In this document: piece by piece, positions 24,890-33,282 of the stretch
How the letters are laid out: every line of letters begins with the position of its first letter
Position numbering within the stretch: the stretch's first letter is position 1
Assembly (NCBI RefSeq): GCF_024448715.1
Contig: NZ_JAMOHZ010000008.1
Location: forward strand, 186,001 to 250,000
Source of the DNA: Stutzerimonas stutzeri
Lineage (GTDB): Bacteria > Pseudomonadota > Gammaproteobacteria > Pseudomonadales > Pseudomonadaceae
Direction of reading: 5' to 3'
DNA: 64,000 bases
Made by a program: the position numbers and the translations under genes
The notes under the pieces: generated by a model
What the model was told of the DNA's origin: nothing
Databases searched by the model: none
What the model saw: the letters and a program-made list of their open reading frames with translations, nothing else

Positions 24890-25117
24890 ATGACCATGCC
24901 AAATGAGCGAACTCGGGCCGTGATTCAGACGCGGGAATTTCTAGTCCAATTGTCGGGAGATTCGGCGCTACCCGACAAAATTCGAAAAGATGCCAAATTT
25001 CTACTTCGACACTTTCCAAGCCCCAGTGACATGCGCCAGGCTGGCATCATCGAAGAAAGCTCTTCTGCACCTGCAGGATGCCTTGGGCCAATTTTTAGCT
25101 CGACCGTCGAGTTCTAA
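24890..25117 (+). CDS. BPSL0761-family small protein
   Basis: A 75-residue protein beginning MTMPNERTRAV with the conserved block TREFLVQLSGD followed by PDKIRKDAKFLLRHFPSPSD. I recognise this as the BPSL0761 family of short proteins found beside toxin-antitoxin and plasmid-maintenance genes in Burkholderia and Pseudomonas; no activity is known to me. The start follows AAGGACTT. It is transcribed away from the antitoxin genes and lies 50 bases before the SIR2 gene, possibly in the same transcript. Confidence 0.7.
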   Translation: MTMPNERTRAVIQTREFLVQLSGDSALPDKIRKDAKFLLRHFPSPSDMRQAGIIEESSSAPAGCLGPIFSSTVEF

Positions 25118-25167
25118 CGCCGGCTCTTACGATCATCGGCTACAAAGCATCATCAGGCAGATCACTC

Positions 25168-25932
25168 ATGAGCGACATGCAGCGAGCATCCATCGCCTTG
25201 CAATCCGCCCGCAGCGTGGTGTTCTTCACCGGTGCCGGTATTTCTGCCGAAAGCGGTATTCCCACCTTTCGTGACAAGCTTACCGGGCTGTGGGCAAGGT
25301 ACGATCCCCAGCGATTGGAGACCACGGAGGCATTCCGTGCCAACCCTGCACTGGTATGGGGGTGGTATTTGTGGAGAAGGCATCAGACTACACAAGCCCA
25401 ACCGAATGCAGCTCATCTAGTGCCGTCGCGACTTGCAGCCACAGGTAGGCAGGTATCCGTAGTAACTCAGAACATTGATGATCTTCACGAGCGCGCTGGG
25501 TCAGTGGGTGTGGTTCACCTACATGGCAGCCTTGCGCAGCCGAAATGCTTCGCCTGCCATCGACCTGCAGAGCTGAGTGAAGAGCAGCTAGTGGTGCATG
25601 GTGATAGACAGGAGGTAGAGCCCCCTCGATGCAGACGCTGCAACGGGAAGTTGCGGCCCGCCGTCGTCTGGTTCAAAGAGGATCTACCCACGGCTCCCTG
25701 GAAGGCGGCCATGGAGATGGTAAACACGTGTCAAGTACTGGTCTCTGTAGGTACCTCCGGCATCGTTACGCCTGCTGCGGACATCCCGGAAATTGCACTC
25801 GCGGCGGGAGCTACCGTGATCCATGTCAATCTTGAAGACGTCTCTCTCGACAATGCCAACGAGCTGATGTTGATTGGCAGAGCGTCCGAGGTCTTGCCAA
25901 CACTTTTGAAAGCCGCTTTCCCTACGGCTTAG
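25168..25932 (+). CDS. cobB: SIR2-family NAD-dependent protein deacylase
   Basis: A 254-residue sirtuin. NAD-binding motifs GAGISAESGIPTFR (near residues 22-35) and TQNIDDLHERAG, catalytic histidine in HLHGS, and two CxxC pairs (CFAC and CRRC) for the structural zinc. This is the compact CobB-type domain alone, without an extra sensor or effector domain, so a deacylase that removes acetyl or succinyl groups from lysines is more likely than a defence NADase of the Thoeris or DSR type. Its position in a defence-rich island leaves open an accessory immune role. Confidence 0.85.
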   Translation: MSDMQRASIALQSARSVVFFTGAGISAESGIPTFRDKLTGLWARYDPQRLETTEAFRANPALVWGWYLWRRHQTTQAQPNAAHLVPSRLAATGRQVSVVTQNIDDLHERAGSVGVVHLHGSLAQPKCFACHRPAELSEEQLVVHGDRQEVEPPRCRRCNGKLRPAVVWFKEDLPTAPWKAAMEMVNTCQVLVSVGTSGIVTPAADIPEIALAAGATVIHVNLEDVSLDNANELMLIGRASEVLPTLLKAAFPTA

Positions 25933-26120
25933 GGCACACCACTAAAGCCGATCGGCGCTGTGGAATTCATCTGGATGCCGGAAATCTCACCTTCGTATGC
26001 TTCCTAAACGTTATCTAGGATGAGTCCTGCTGTAATAAACGACGCCTTGGTTGACTGACATTTGTCCCGCCATTCTAAGGGCGCTACTGGCAAGCCCTGA
26101 GATTCTGGGCTAGTCGGAAC

Positions 26121-26435
26121 TCAGGAAGTCGAATTGCCGCCGTCATTGAAAAAATCATCCCGGGCCACGCGTCCGAAATCACTGAGGTCCGGGTCGTTGT
26201 CGCTGAACATGAAGTTCACCATGCGCTCTCGTCTAAGGCCCGAAATTGTCCTGAAAAAGCAGGGCTCGCACAGATGGACCTCATAGCGCTCGCCATCATG
26301 AACAGAGCCATAACCCCAGCTAGCGTGAAGAGTGCCAAATTGCAATCCATACCCTTCAACGCGCGTGCTGTCGCCACAAACGTCGCACAGGACATCGTTA
26401 ACCGACTCAGTCTGGACCATAGCTGTGATCTTCAT
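26121..26435 (-). CDS. Small zinc-ribbon protein
   Basis: A 104-residue protein starting at the ATG at 26435, which follows GAGGTGG. It has two CxxC pairs, VLCDVCGDS and LCEPCFF, about 45 residues apart, enough to bind one zinc. Between them is YGLQFGTLHASWGYGS. The C-terminal quarter is acidic and aromatic. A truncated paralogue sits 1 kb away on the other strand (27440-27574). I know such proteins as hypothetical genes of Pseudomonas islands; function unknown. Confidence 0.65.
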   Translation of the reverse strand: MKITAMVQTESVNDVLCDVCGDSTRVEGYGLQFGTLHASWGYGSVHDGERYEVHLCEPCFFRTISGLRRERMVNFMFSDNDPDLSDFGRVARDDFFNDGGNSTS

Positions 26436-26849
26436 TGGCCACCTCTGCCTGTGTCCATGTACGCCATCGTTAATCCTAGCATCGGCAGTTGGTGAGTGGT
26501 TGACAGCATGGTTGGGTCCTTTAAGGGAAGTCGTCGCCACCCTAGGAAAGTGAAACTCTCACTGAGTATCAATACCGCGGTAGCTGCCAACACCAATAAC
26601 CTGAGGTCATGGTGACTCGCCCACTGTCCATTCTGGCACCAAGGATGCCAGTGCTGATTCACGCGGTTATTAACCTGACTTTGCCCTCCAGAGGAGTGGG
26701 ACCCGCCTGAGGTGACCGGCCGAAGTCGGGCCAACAGCGGTCGTCTGGTATCTAAGAAAACTTGGGCGATTCATTTCTTGTATAGCTATGCAGGTTTGGC
26801 TGGCTGAGCCAAGCTAAGGCTTCGAGCCGGCATATGCAGAGGCAAAGTA
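26436..26849. other. Intergenic region, no gene seen
   Basis: About 414 bases between the zinc-ribbon gene and the HigA-like fragment. It should contain the divergent promoters of both. I see no repeat, RNA gene or IS remnant worth naming. Confidence 0.4.
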
Positions 26850-27053
26850 ATGAGAATCAAGCCGATTCGTACCGATAGCGATCTGGCCGCGGCTTTCGCG
26901 CTTCTGGAGCAACTGTGGGGCGCCCAAATCGGTTCGCCAGAAGGTGATGTATTGGAAGAGCTCGCGGCACTAATCGAGAAATACGAGGACGAGCACTATC
27001 CGATGCCACCTTCAGATCCCGTGGAGGCCATTAAATTCCGAACGGACCAGTAA
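26850..27053 (+). pseudogene. Truncated HigA-type antitoxin lacking its HTH domain
   Basis: A 67-residue frame with the conserved N-terminal half of the HigA/YgjM antitoxin family: MRIKPIRTDSDLAAAFALLE, then ALIEKYEDEHYP and DPVEAIKFRTDQ. Family members continue straight on from the IKFRMEQ segment into a helix-turn-helix DNA-binding domain, but here a TAA stop falls immediately after the Gln. No HigB toxin is nearby. A good AGAGG site precedes the ATG, so a toxin-binding fragment could still be made, or the gene is simply dead. Confidence 0.7.
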
Positions 27054-27076
27054 CGACTGGGCGAATCTAGGGCGAC

Positions 27077-27316
27077 CTATAGCCAGGGACAAATGATCAA
27101 GTGAGCATGTTGCCGCACCAAGGGGCTACTATGGGCTATGGAAAGCCAGCCGAGTACAACTGCCGGCTGGCAAGCTTCAGTTAACCGCTCAATGGTCAGC
27201 GCCATCGCTTGCGCCTCGGTTGGCTTAACAGTCATGGCTTCGGACGGTTGGCAGAGGCCTTTAGGGTATACCGCAACTATCTGATAAAAGCCCTGCGCTA
27301 AAGCTGCTTTCGGCAT
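27077..27316 (-). CDS. Small hypothetical protein
   Basis: A 79-residue frame with ATG preceded by AAAAGGG at good spacing. It begins MPKAALAQGFYQIVAVYPKG and continues with a threonine/alanine-rich helix (TEAQAMALTIERLTEA). The composition is protein-like and I believe related short proteins occur in Pseudomonas islands, but I cannot name the family. Convergent with the HigA fragment. Confidence 0.4.
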   Translation of the reverse strand: MPKAALAQGFYQIVAVYPKGLCQPSEAMTVKPTEAQAMALTIERLTEACQPAVVLGWLSIAHSSPLVRQHAHLIICPWL

Positions 27317-27439
27317 AGTTGCCCTTTTCAGCTGGCAGGTAATGGCCGATTCCTGCCTAAACCGGCAGGCTCAAAGCGGTCATTATTGGCCAGCGGCAAC
27401 AGACCGCTTCATTCACAAGAAAATTATTCAGGTGTGAGC

Positions 27440-27574
27440 ATGGAAATCAAATCGCTGGCGACGGTAGCCATGATTAAGGATGTGATCTGCGACTTTTGCT
27501 TCTCTGCTACCCGCATCCACGATTACGGCTTGCAATATGGCCGAATCATCAACTCGTCCCCTTCCAGAACGTAG
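27440..27574 (+). pseudogene. Truncated paralogue of the zinc-ribbon protein
   Basis: The 44-codon frame reads MEIKSLATVAMIKDVICDFC and then SATRIHDYGLQYG. It aligns without gaps to the N-terminus of the 26121-26435 protein (VLCDVCGDSTRVEGYGLQFG). The match ends at the YG and an unrelated tail leads to a stop; the second CxxC pair is missing. It looks like a 3'-truncated duplicate, cut where the gin operon now begins. Confidence 0.6.
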
Positions 27575-27655
27575 CGCGGAGCATGATCCGAGTGCTCGAA
27601 TTTCAGGACGTAGCTGCCATGAGTCTTTTCCAAGCATAAGTTTCTGAACACCTGA

Positions 27656-28054
27656 TCAGGTCTTCTTTTGAAGCTGTGAAACCGGCCGCTCCAACATCGA
27701 TTGCGTCAGCCCATGCATATCCGCATTGGTTTGCCAGATCAAAAACCGGCTATGCATATCTCGAACAGCAGCTAACAGCTTCTGCTTGGTCGCTGTCAGT
27801 TCCTCAATGCGCTCGTTTGCTACCTGAATATCGCTAATCCAGCCCGGCTTCAGCTTCTGAGCCTTCAATGCCGCCTTGCAATTCTTCATCGCTAAATCCA
27901 CGGCAGGTAGTTTCATCAGCGACTGGCGAGCACGACTGATACCCAGTTTTTCTTTGCAGGCATCAACGAGCAAAGGCCAGGTCAGCTTCGGCTCTGACCA
28001 TTCCTCAATCAGCTTAATGATGCGCTTCTCATCCTTTGGCGTTAAATGCCCCAT
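27656..28054 (-). CDS. ginD: GinD-like small protein of the GInt recombination operon
   Basis: A 132-residue charged, helical protein. Residues ~5-60 could form a small helical DNA-binding unit (KDEKRIIKLIEEW, DACKEKLGISRARQSLMKLP) and 80-115 a coiled coil. It is the last of four tightly packed genes, starting two bases after the stop of the preceding recombinase. Both GInts (GinD, a small putative helix-loop-helix protein) and Tn554-type transposons (TnpC) have a small protein in this position, and in GInts it is required for integration and excision. Confidence 0.7.
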   Translation of the reverse strand: MGHLTPKDEKRIIKLIEEWSEPKLTWPLLVDACKEKLGISRARQSLMKLPAVDLAMKNCKAALKAQKLKPGWISDIQVANERIEELTATKQKLLAAVRDMHSRFLIWQTNADMHGLTQSMLERPVSQLQKKT

Positions 28055-28056
28055 CG

Positions 28057-30288
28057 TTAACCCTCGATCTCGTCCAGCAAAGCCAATACGTCATCCAACG
28101 GTGTTAACGCCTCTTGCGCATGGTTCTCTTCAATGACTTTGACTGCGATCAGCCCCGACATTGCGGCGGCGTTCTTGGTCAGCGTCCAACCGTTGTCGGC
28201 GTTCCACACAATGTCACCATTTTTGAGTTCGGGGTTTTCCAGCGTTTGGATGAGCGCCTCGCACTTAAAGAGCTTCTCACCCAGTTTTTTGGCCGACTCC
28301 GATGCTCCAAACACACCACGAGACTGCGCATCCATGGCTTTATCTAGGCGGCGTTTAAGGTCGTCGCGTTCTTCCATGAGGTTGCCCAGCTTCACGTCAT
28401 CCCCTTTGACGCAACCGAGCCGCCCGCAGTCCAAACAGGCACCCATTTTCGGGCAGGGCTCGGATTCGAAGTTGTGTGCACAAACGCCGAGATGGGTTTG
28501 ATGGATAATGCGGTCTTGCTCACCCTCGCGCAGTTCCCTCACCTCAGCCAGGGTCAGCGGCTGATTGGTTTTGACCTTGTCCAGACGCTGAGCAGCGGCG
28601 CTGTGCTTCGTTTTGGGGTGGTAAGCCGCAACCCTTTGGGTGCGATCCTCGATGGTCTCATGGTTGTAGATAGACCCCATCGTCGTGCGTCCAGAGAAGG
28701 CGTCAATCAGGAGCTGCGACAGACCGGCCTCGTGCATCCGCGTGTTCAATTCGTGCCGAAACGCATGCGTGTTCACCTTGAGACCGGGGTAGCCATAGCG
28801 CTCGAACAGGCTTTTCTTTCTCTGGTTGTTCGTACCGCCTAGTTGCGTACTCAACCGGATATAATTCGCCGCGATCTCCACGCCAAACCCGTGTATCACA
28901 ACGCTAGCTGAGTCGTCAGTCAGTGCTCCCGTGCGCACGGTGAACAACGCATCACGGTATCTCACACGAGCTTTGCCCTCCGTATAGGGCGTGGTGTATG
29001 GAAAATCCTTTGGAAGATATTTTTCACGCAACAGCACATTGAGCTTGCGCAGCGTGAGCGCACACCGGTCGTCATACGCAAAACCCTGGATTCCTGGCTT
29101 GTCCTTAACAAATTTGCGCGTCCCTACTCTATCCCACCCGACACGGATCTCGGCCAAGAGGGCTCGGGCGGCGGGGCTGAGCGCCTTTCGCTTCTCCAGG
29201 GGTTTTAGGAAATTGACATTGAATACGGATCGCGAGCCGTTGACGTTACAAACGGAGAGTTTTAGCGCGGCACAGGCTTCGGCGTACGAGAGCGGTTCAT
29301 CAGGCCCCCTGGGTGGCAGCCCTTCATGGGGCGGAAACTCATCGGGATGGTCTTCCAGCCAGGCGGCGTAAGCCCGCGCCTCGTCGGTGATCGGTCTCAG
29401 TAACGTGATGACACGCTCGACGACCGGCTCCATCTCAGGCCTAACGACGGGCTTCAGCATCACTTGGTTTATCTTTTCCGCGTACCAGCGCAGGAACATG
29501 CGCCGATTACCCTGGGTATCCTCTTTGAATACCTGGCAATCCACTTCTACATCCGCCAATTCACCCACGCGACTCGGTGCGCTCAGCAACAGCGCACAGG
29601 CGGATGTCACAACGATATCGAGGGGGGCTGTCAATTCGTTTGAGAACACTTCCCCGAGGGCTCTGATCGCGTCAGGGCTGGGCAGTTTCTGTTCCCGATC
29701 CGCTTTTTGCTGCTTGAGCGTGCCACGCGGTCTGAGCGTCAGCGGAGTGGTCCACCGGAAGTCAGACTTGAGCAATTTTTTGGCCCGCATCAGGGTGATG
29801 ATGGCCTCAAGTGTCCTGCCGTGCTGGTATGCGGTGTTGCCTTTTGTCCAGCGACGCTTCATTTCCTCGCACGCGTTATTACAGACAGCGGCGGACACCC
29901 GCGTCACATCCTGCGTGCCGGTCAACTCGAACAGGGCGACTTTCATCGCGGCCAAGGCTCTAAGCCACTCTGTCATCACCTTTCTCTGCAAATACACCCT
30001 TCGGTACACCAGTATGGCTTTGGCAAAGTCCGTGAAGGTTGCCTGCATCGCCTTTGGGGCAACGTTGGTCGATCCGAGCGCCGTGAAGCTACAGGCATAG
30101 AAGCCATGGCGGTGCCAACTGCCGTCTTCCCAGCGAATACTCGAGTGCACTTGATTGGGAATGCCTTTGGGCAGGGTCTGTTTTGCCCATTCGATAAACG
30201 CCGCGAGCTGAGCCTCAGCGGCCAGATGGCTCCTGGGCTTAAAATCGACAACGTTGTTCGCCGGTTCAGAATAAAGCTCCTCGGTCAT
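28057..30288 (-). CDS. ginC: Large tyrosine recombinase, GinC-like
   Basis: A 743-residue protein. The catalytic domain in the C-terminal half has arginine in SAPSRVGELADVEVD, an H-x-x-R box in NTHAFRHELNTRM and a tyrosine downstream in GSIYNHE. A cysteine-rich segment follows (VCAHNFESEPCPKMGACLDC), probably a zinc site, and then a coiled-coil tail. The length and the zinc segment set it apart from phage integrases. It overlaps the previous gene as ATGA. In GInts all three recombinases are needed together, and they probably act as a complex on the island ends. Confidence 0.8.
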   Translation of the reverse strand: MTEELYSEPANNVVDFKPRSHLAAEAQLAAFIEWAKQTLPKGIPNQVHSSIRWEDGSWHRHGFYACSFTALGSTNVAPKAMQATFTDFAKAILVYRRVYLQRKVMTEWLRALAAMKVALFELTGTQDVTRVSAAVCNNACEEMKRRWTKGNTAYQHGRTLEAIITLMRAKKLLKSDFRWTTPLTLRPRGTLKQQKADREQKLPSPDAIRALGEVFSNELTAPLDIVVTSACALLLSAPSRVGELADVEVDCQVFKEDTQGNRRMFLRWYAEKINQVMLKPVVRPEMEPVVERVITLLRPITDEARAYAAWLEDHPDEFPPHEGLPPRGPDEPLSYAEACAALKLSVCNVNGSRSVFNVNFLKPLEKRKALSPAARALLAEIRVGWDRVGTRKFVKDKPGIQGFAYDDRCALTLRKLNVLLREKYLPKDFPYTTPYTEGKARVRYRDALFTVRTGALTDDSASVVIHGFGVEIAANYIRLSTQLGGTNNQRKKSLFERYGYPGLKVNTHAFRHELNTRMHEAGLSQLLIDAFSGRTTMGSIYNHETIEDRTQRVAAYHPKTKHSAAAQRLDKVKTNQPLTLAEVRELREGEQDRIIHQTHLGVCAHNFESEPCPKMGACLDCGRLGCVKGDDVKLGNLMEERDDLKRRLDKAMDAQSRGVFGASESAKKLGEKLFKCEALIQTLENPELKNGDIVWNADNGWTLTKNAAAMSGLIAVKVIEENHAQEALTPLDDVLALLDEIEG

Positions 30289-31874
30289 TCGCCTTTCCTT
30301 CCCGATCGCAGCATGGCCTCACAATCCAGAATCACCTTGCGGCAAGCCAGAATTGCCCGATCCCAGAGCACACCGGTCGTTTTATCCGTGGCAATGGTTT
30401 GCGCCCGACGACGTTCCAATCGCTCAAGAACCGCGCGGTGATTGGCGTGCAGAAGGGGCTGGAATTTTCCGCATGCGTAACAGGTGTAAGGCGCATCGAG
30501 ATGGCAGGCGGCAGTGGCGCCGCATACTGCCACATCCTCGATTTGTCGATCCGCTCGATCCCCGTATTTCGCTGAGGTGCGATCCGTGACGATGATCCCG
30601 GTGAACGCATTCACAACCAAGGCCAAATGGTCGCTCATCTTAGCGTCGATCAACGCCAGCAACTCCGGCGACACGGCTCGGTACTTTCGCACTGTATGAG
30701 TAGTTGTGTGCATCAATGCGCGGGCCATTGCCCACTCATCCAGCCCCGCATTGGAAAGATCCGTGCCGAGGGTGTGCCTGAATCGATGCCCCCGCGTCAA
30801 TTTCAGTGGCTGATGGGTACGAGGCGAAATCGGAAAGCCCTCCATCCGCTCGATGCACCTAAGCCAATGATTGATCGTGCCTGATCCGGCATGAAAGGTC
30901 GGCTGCGGCGCGTCTTCGAGGCCTTTTTGAAGGGGGCTATCGAGCAAAACAGGGGGATTTTTCCGCTCCCAAGGTTTTGCTACTTCATGATCCAGCTTCT
31001 GACGAAAGAGGGGCACATTCTCAATGGCCGCATTCCAGTTGGCACCGTCAGGATACGTTTGCCAGAGTTGCGCCAGAACCATTGCCTTGTAGGCCTGCAC
31101 AGTGTTGTAAAGGTCCTTATCAAGGCTGAACATTTCGGACTTCGTTCGCCAACCCGCCTCGTCGTCTTTTTGCTTTGCCCAGTGAAATCTGACCCTGCAG
31201 CCCTGATCGCTCTTAGTGAAATCACCAAAAACCATCATTCGCACTTGCGCGCCACGCTGCCCGTAAATCATCAGCATGCGCAGGTAAAGGTACCGCTCGA
31301 AATCTAAGTGCCCGTGACAAAACTGCTCATGTATCCATTGGTGCAGCGCGTCTTGCTCCGCCTGCGTGAACGGGCCTTGTTCGGGGTCCAGGCTGAGGAT
31401 CACATCGTTGCCGGAATTCTTTTTCTTGGGCAGTGCCTGGTAGGCGTCGATCAGGGGTTGCGTCGGGCGCTGTTCGAGGGATTCGCAGTCGTGCCAAAAC
31501 GCCATGAAAGCGGTAATGACACTAAACTCTCTATTGTTAAAGCGCTCCCGCAGAGCGATGAGTTGACCCTCGTTGAGCGGGTCAAGCCCGGCCTGAGCAG
31601 CCCGCGACAACGCACTGGTGGTGCAAGCAACCGTGCCCGCTGCCACATCGGCCATTCGGTACGCCAAGGCGGCGTGCAACCAAGGCTTCCAATCCGGCGA
31701 GACGCAGGCAACAGCGGCTTTCCAGTTGACTGAATGATTAGCCGATCTGTCCGGTTTCCACATCGGTTCGGCCGGTGTGAACACCTCCCCACATTTCGCC
31801 AGGCGAGGCGTGTTCAGCCATGCATCGAGGCTTTCCTTCGTGGGTGCCTGAAGTGCTTCGACGGCGATGCTCAC
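30285..31874 (-). CDS. ginB: Tyrosine recombinase, GinB-like
   Basis: A 529-residue protein when started at the GTG at 31874, preferred to an upstream ATG because AAGGAGG precedes it and it overlaps the ginA stop (GTGA). Catalytic elements: MIYGQRGAQVRMM, GHRFRHTLGTD (H-x-x-R) and HTTTHTVRKYRA with histidine and tyrosine. The C-terminal ~90 residues hold a cysteine cluster (CHLDAPYTCYACGKFQP) followed by a helical tail, as in the TnpB recombinases of Tn554-type elements. Ends overlapping the next gene's ATG. Confidence 0.8.
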   Translation of the reverse strand: MSIAVEALQAPTKESLDAWLNTPRLAKCGEVFTPAEPMWKPDRSANHSVNWKAAVACVSPDWKPWLHAALAYRMADVAAGTVACTTSALSRAAQAGLDPLNEGQLIALRERFNNREFSVITAFMAFWHDCESLEQRPTQPLIDAYQALPKKKNSGNDVILSLDPEQGPFTQAEQDALHQWIHEQFCHGHLDFERYLYLRMLMIYGQRGAQVRMMVFGDFTKSDQGCRVRFHWAKQKDDEAGWRTKSEMFSLDKDLYNTVQAYKAMVLAQLWQTYPDGANWNAAIENVPLFRQKLDHEVAKPWERKNPPVLLDSPLQKGLEDAPQPTFHAGSGTINHWLRCIERMEGFPISPRTHQPLKLTRGHRFRHTLGTDLSNAGLDEWAMARALMHTTTHTVRKYRAVSPELLALIDAKMSDHLALVVNAFTGIIVTDRTSAKYGDRADRQIEDVAVCGATAACHLDAPYTCYACGKFQPLLHANHRAVLERLERRRAQTIATDKTTGVLWDRAILACRKVILDCEAMLRSGRKGE

Positions 31875-33136
31875 TCTGAACCTCCTTGTGTCGTGCCGGC
31901 CTTCTGACGGCTGGACGTAAACCGCTCGGCCCGTTTCTGTATCGCTTTGTCTGCCTCTTCCTTCCAGAATTTCGCGCCGTAGTGGCCTGGCATGTTCGAA
32001 TCGGGACTCCAGCCGAACATCCATGTGAGGGTCTTTTGTACTTGCGTGGTGCGATCCTCCGGCGTGAGCACTGCCAGTTCCTCACGCATGCTTTCCAGCA
32101 TCGTGTAGACCGCGTCATGCCTCAGAATATGCGGGTGCACATGAGCCAGTTCCGGCGCTATTTCTCGGACCCTGGACAGAACGCCATCCACTGCCTTGAT
32201 GGTCAGAGGTCCGCCCTCATTTCGCTTGTGCGCCACCAGCAAAAACGGATGCCTTCTCGCTTGCGATGCGCGGTTACGGGGCTTTCTGTGGCGATATTTC
32301 GATTCGTATTCAGTAATTGCGTCATACAGGTCATCGGTCATCACCAGCATGCGCTCGTGGGTTTTGAATTGCGGGGCCATGGTTCGTGGATCGAGGCTCT
32401 CATCCTCCAGATTAACCACCGCTAGTTGACGACTGTGCCAGTGAATATCGCTGGTCTTGATCAGCAGCATCTCTGAGCGGCGCAGCCCCATGTCGAGACC
32501 CAGCAGCAAAATGATGTAGTTACGCAGCCTGATGGCTTCATCTGAAAAGGGGTTCTCGGAGCAATCCGGATGCATGATTTCCAGCAATCGAGTTCGCTCC
32601 AGGCTGGTAAGCCCTTTCATTTCGTCCGTTCGCGTTTTTTTCCACGCAGGGCTGGCCGCTTTGATCTTGCGGTTGATGCGCTTCTTCAGGTCGTCAACCG
32701 CCTCATATCGTGTTAAGTGATCACCCAACTTGTCATAGAGGAAGGCCAGATAGTCGCGTACCGCCTCGATTCGCTGACGCGCATGGACTTTGCCAACGGA
32801 TTTGTATGCAGTCGGATGCAAACGCATCCCCGCATACTTCATGGCCAGGGTTTCCTTGCTAAACCCCGCGTCCGACACAAACCTAGAAAGCTCACTGTCT
32901 GTCAGGTATTGGCTGTGAGGGCGCTGTTCGATGCGAGAAATCAGATCAATGGAGGAAAAAGCCAGAAACTCCGCGAACACGGCCAGATGCTCAAGGTACT
33001 TCTTGGTCGTTTCGAGGGCTCTTCCGGAGTGCTCCATGGTGATGTAAAGGTTGGGGTAGTAGACCGGGATGTAGTCTTGCACCAGCAGCTTTCTTCGAGC
33101 AGCATTCACCACCAGCTCTATGACTTGGAAACCCAT
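31871..33136 (-). CDS. ginA: Tyrosine recombinase, GinA-like (first gene of gin operon)
   Basis: A 421-residue tyrosine recombinase. Catalytic domain: LDMGLRRSEMLLIK (arginine), HPHILRHDAVYTM (H-x-x-R-H) and FGWSPDSNMPGHYGAKF with the tyrosine nucleophile. The GWSPDSxMPxHY end is the form seen in TnpA of the Tn554 family and in related GInt recombinases. The N-terminal ~180 residues are a SAM-like core-binding region. Its promoter and probably the element's right end lie in the AT-rich 33137-33210. The four genes overlap or are two bases apart, so they are made as one transcript. Confidence 0.85.
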   Translation of the reverse strand: MGFQVIELVVNAARRKLLVQDYIPVYYPNLYITMEHSGRALETTKKYLEHLAVFAEFLAFSSIDLISRIEQRPHSQYLTDSELSRFVSDAGFSKETLAMKYAGMRLHPTAYKSVGKVHARQRIEAVRDYLAFLYDKLGDHLTRYEAVDDLKKRINRKIKAASPAWKKTRTDEMKGLTSLERTRLLEIMHPDCSENPFSDEAIRLRNYIILLLGLDMGLRRSEMLLIKTSDIHWHSRQLAVVNLEDESLDPRTMAPQFKTHERMLVMTDDLYDAITEYESKYRHRKPRNRASQARRHPFLLVAHKRNEGGPLTIKAVDGVLSRVREIAPELAHVHPHILRHDAVYTMLESMREELAVLTPEDRTTQVQKTLTWMFGWSPDSNMPGHYGAKFWKEEADKAIQKRAERFTSSRQKAGTTQGGSE

Positions 33137-33282
33137 GTTGCTCCCTCATAAACATAACTTTTCTAAGTATAGTCATCGACATCAGACAGTCAGCGCAAAA
33201 CTTAACGTTTTAATTTCCCGAATTTAAGCACCTGTCTCTATCCTCAACGCCCGGAAAATACAGGTTAAAGGCGAATCAAACC

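Larger units (their letters stand above)
3300..33230. mobile_element. GInt-like integrative island with defence cargo (ends approximate)
   Basis: The stretch between the terminator after dnaE2 and the 5' leader of ettA is accessory. It has mixed base composition (the 3.7-7.1 kb gene is markedly AT-rich, others are GC-rich), decayed IS fragments, predicted defence genes and a terminal operon of three tyrosine recombinases plus a small coiled-coil protein. That operon at one end with variable cargo behind it is the published structure of GInt islands. The right end should lie between 33137 and about 33240, because the ettA leader starts there. The left end is not proven: I saw no obvious direct repeat between 3163-3700 and 33137-33282, and the element could include dnaE2 and extend off the window. 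Confidence 0.6.

Noticed and set aside
23125..24890. RES-domain toxin partner for the Xre/ParS antitoxin
   Set aside because: No frame with the Arg-Glu-Ser pattern of RES toxins was found on either side.
25168..25932. Reading the SIR2 gene as a Thoeris or DSR defence NADase
   Set aside because: No ThsB/TIR partner and no extra sensor domain; the zinc-binding cysteines and full deacylase motifs point to a CobB-type enzyme.
31874..32024. Longer start for the GinB-like recombinase
   Set aside because: It would overlap ginA by about 150 bases; the GTG at 31874 has an AAGGAGG site and the GTGA overlap.
3164..33282. Direct repeats or a tRNA attachment site at the island ends
   Set aside because: I compared the two edges by eye and saw no convincing shared repeat, and no tRNA gene is present; a short core could have been missed.
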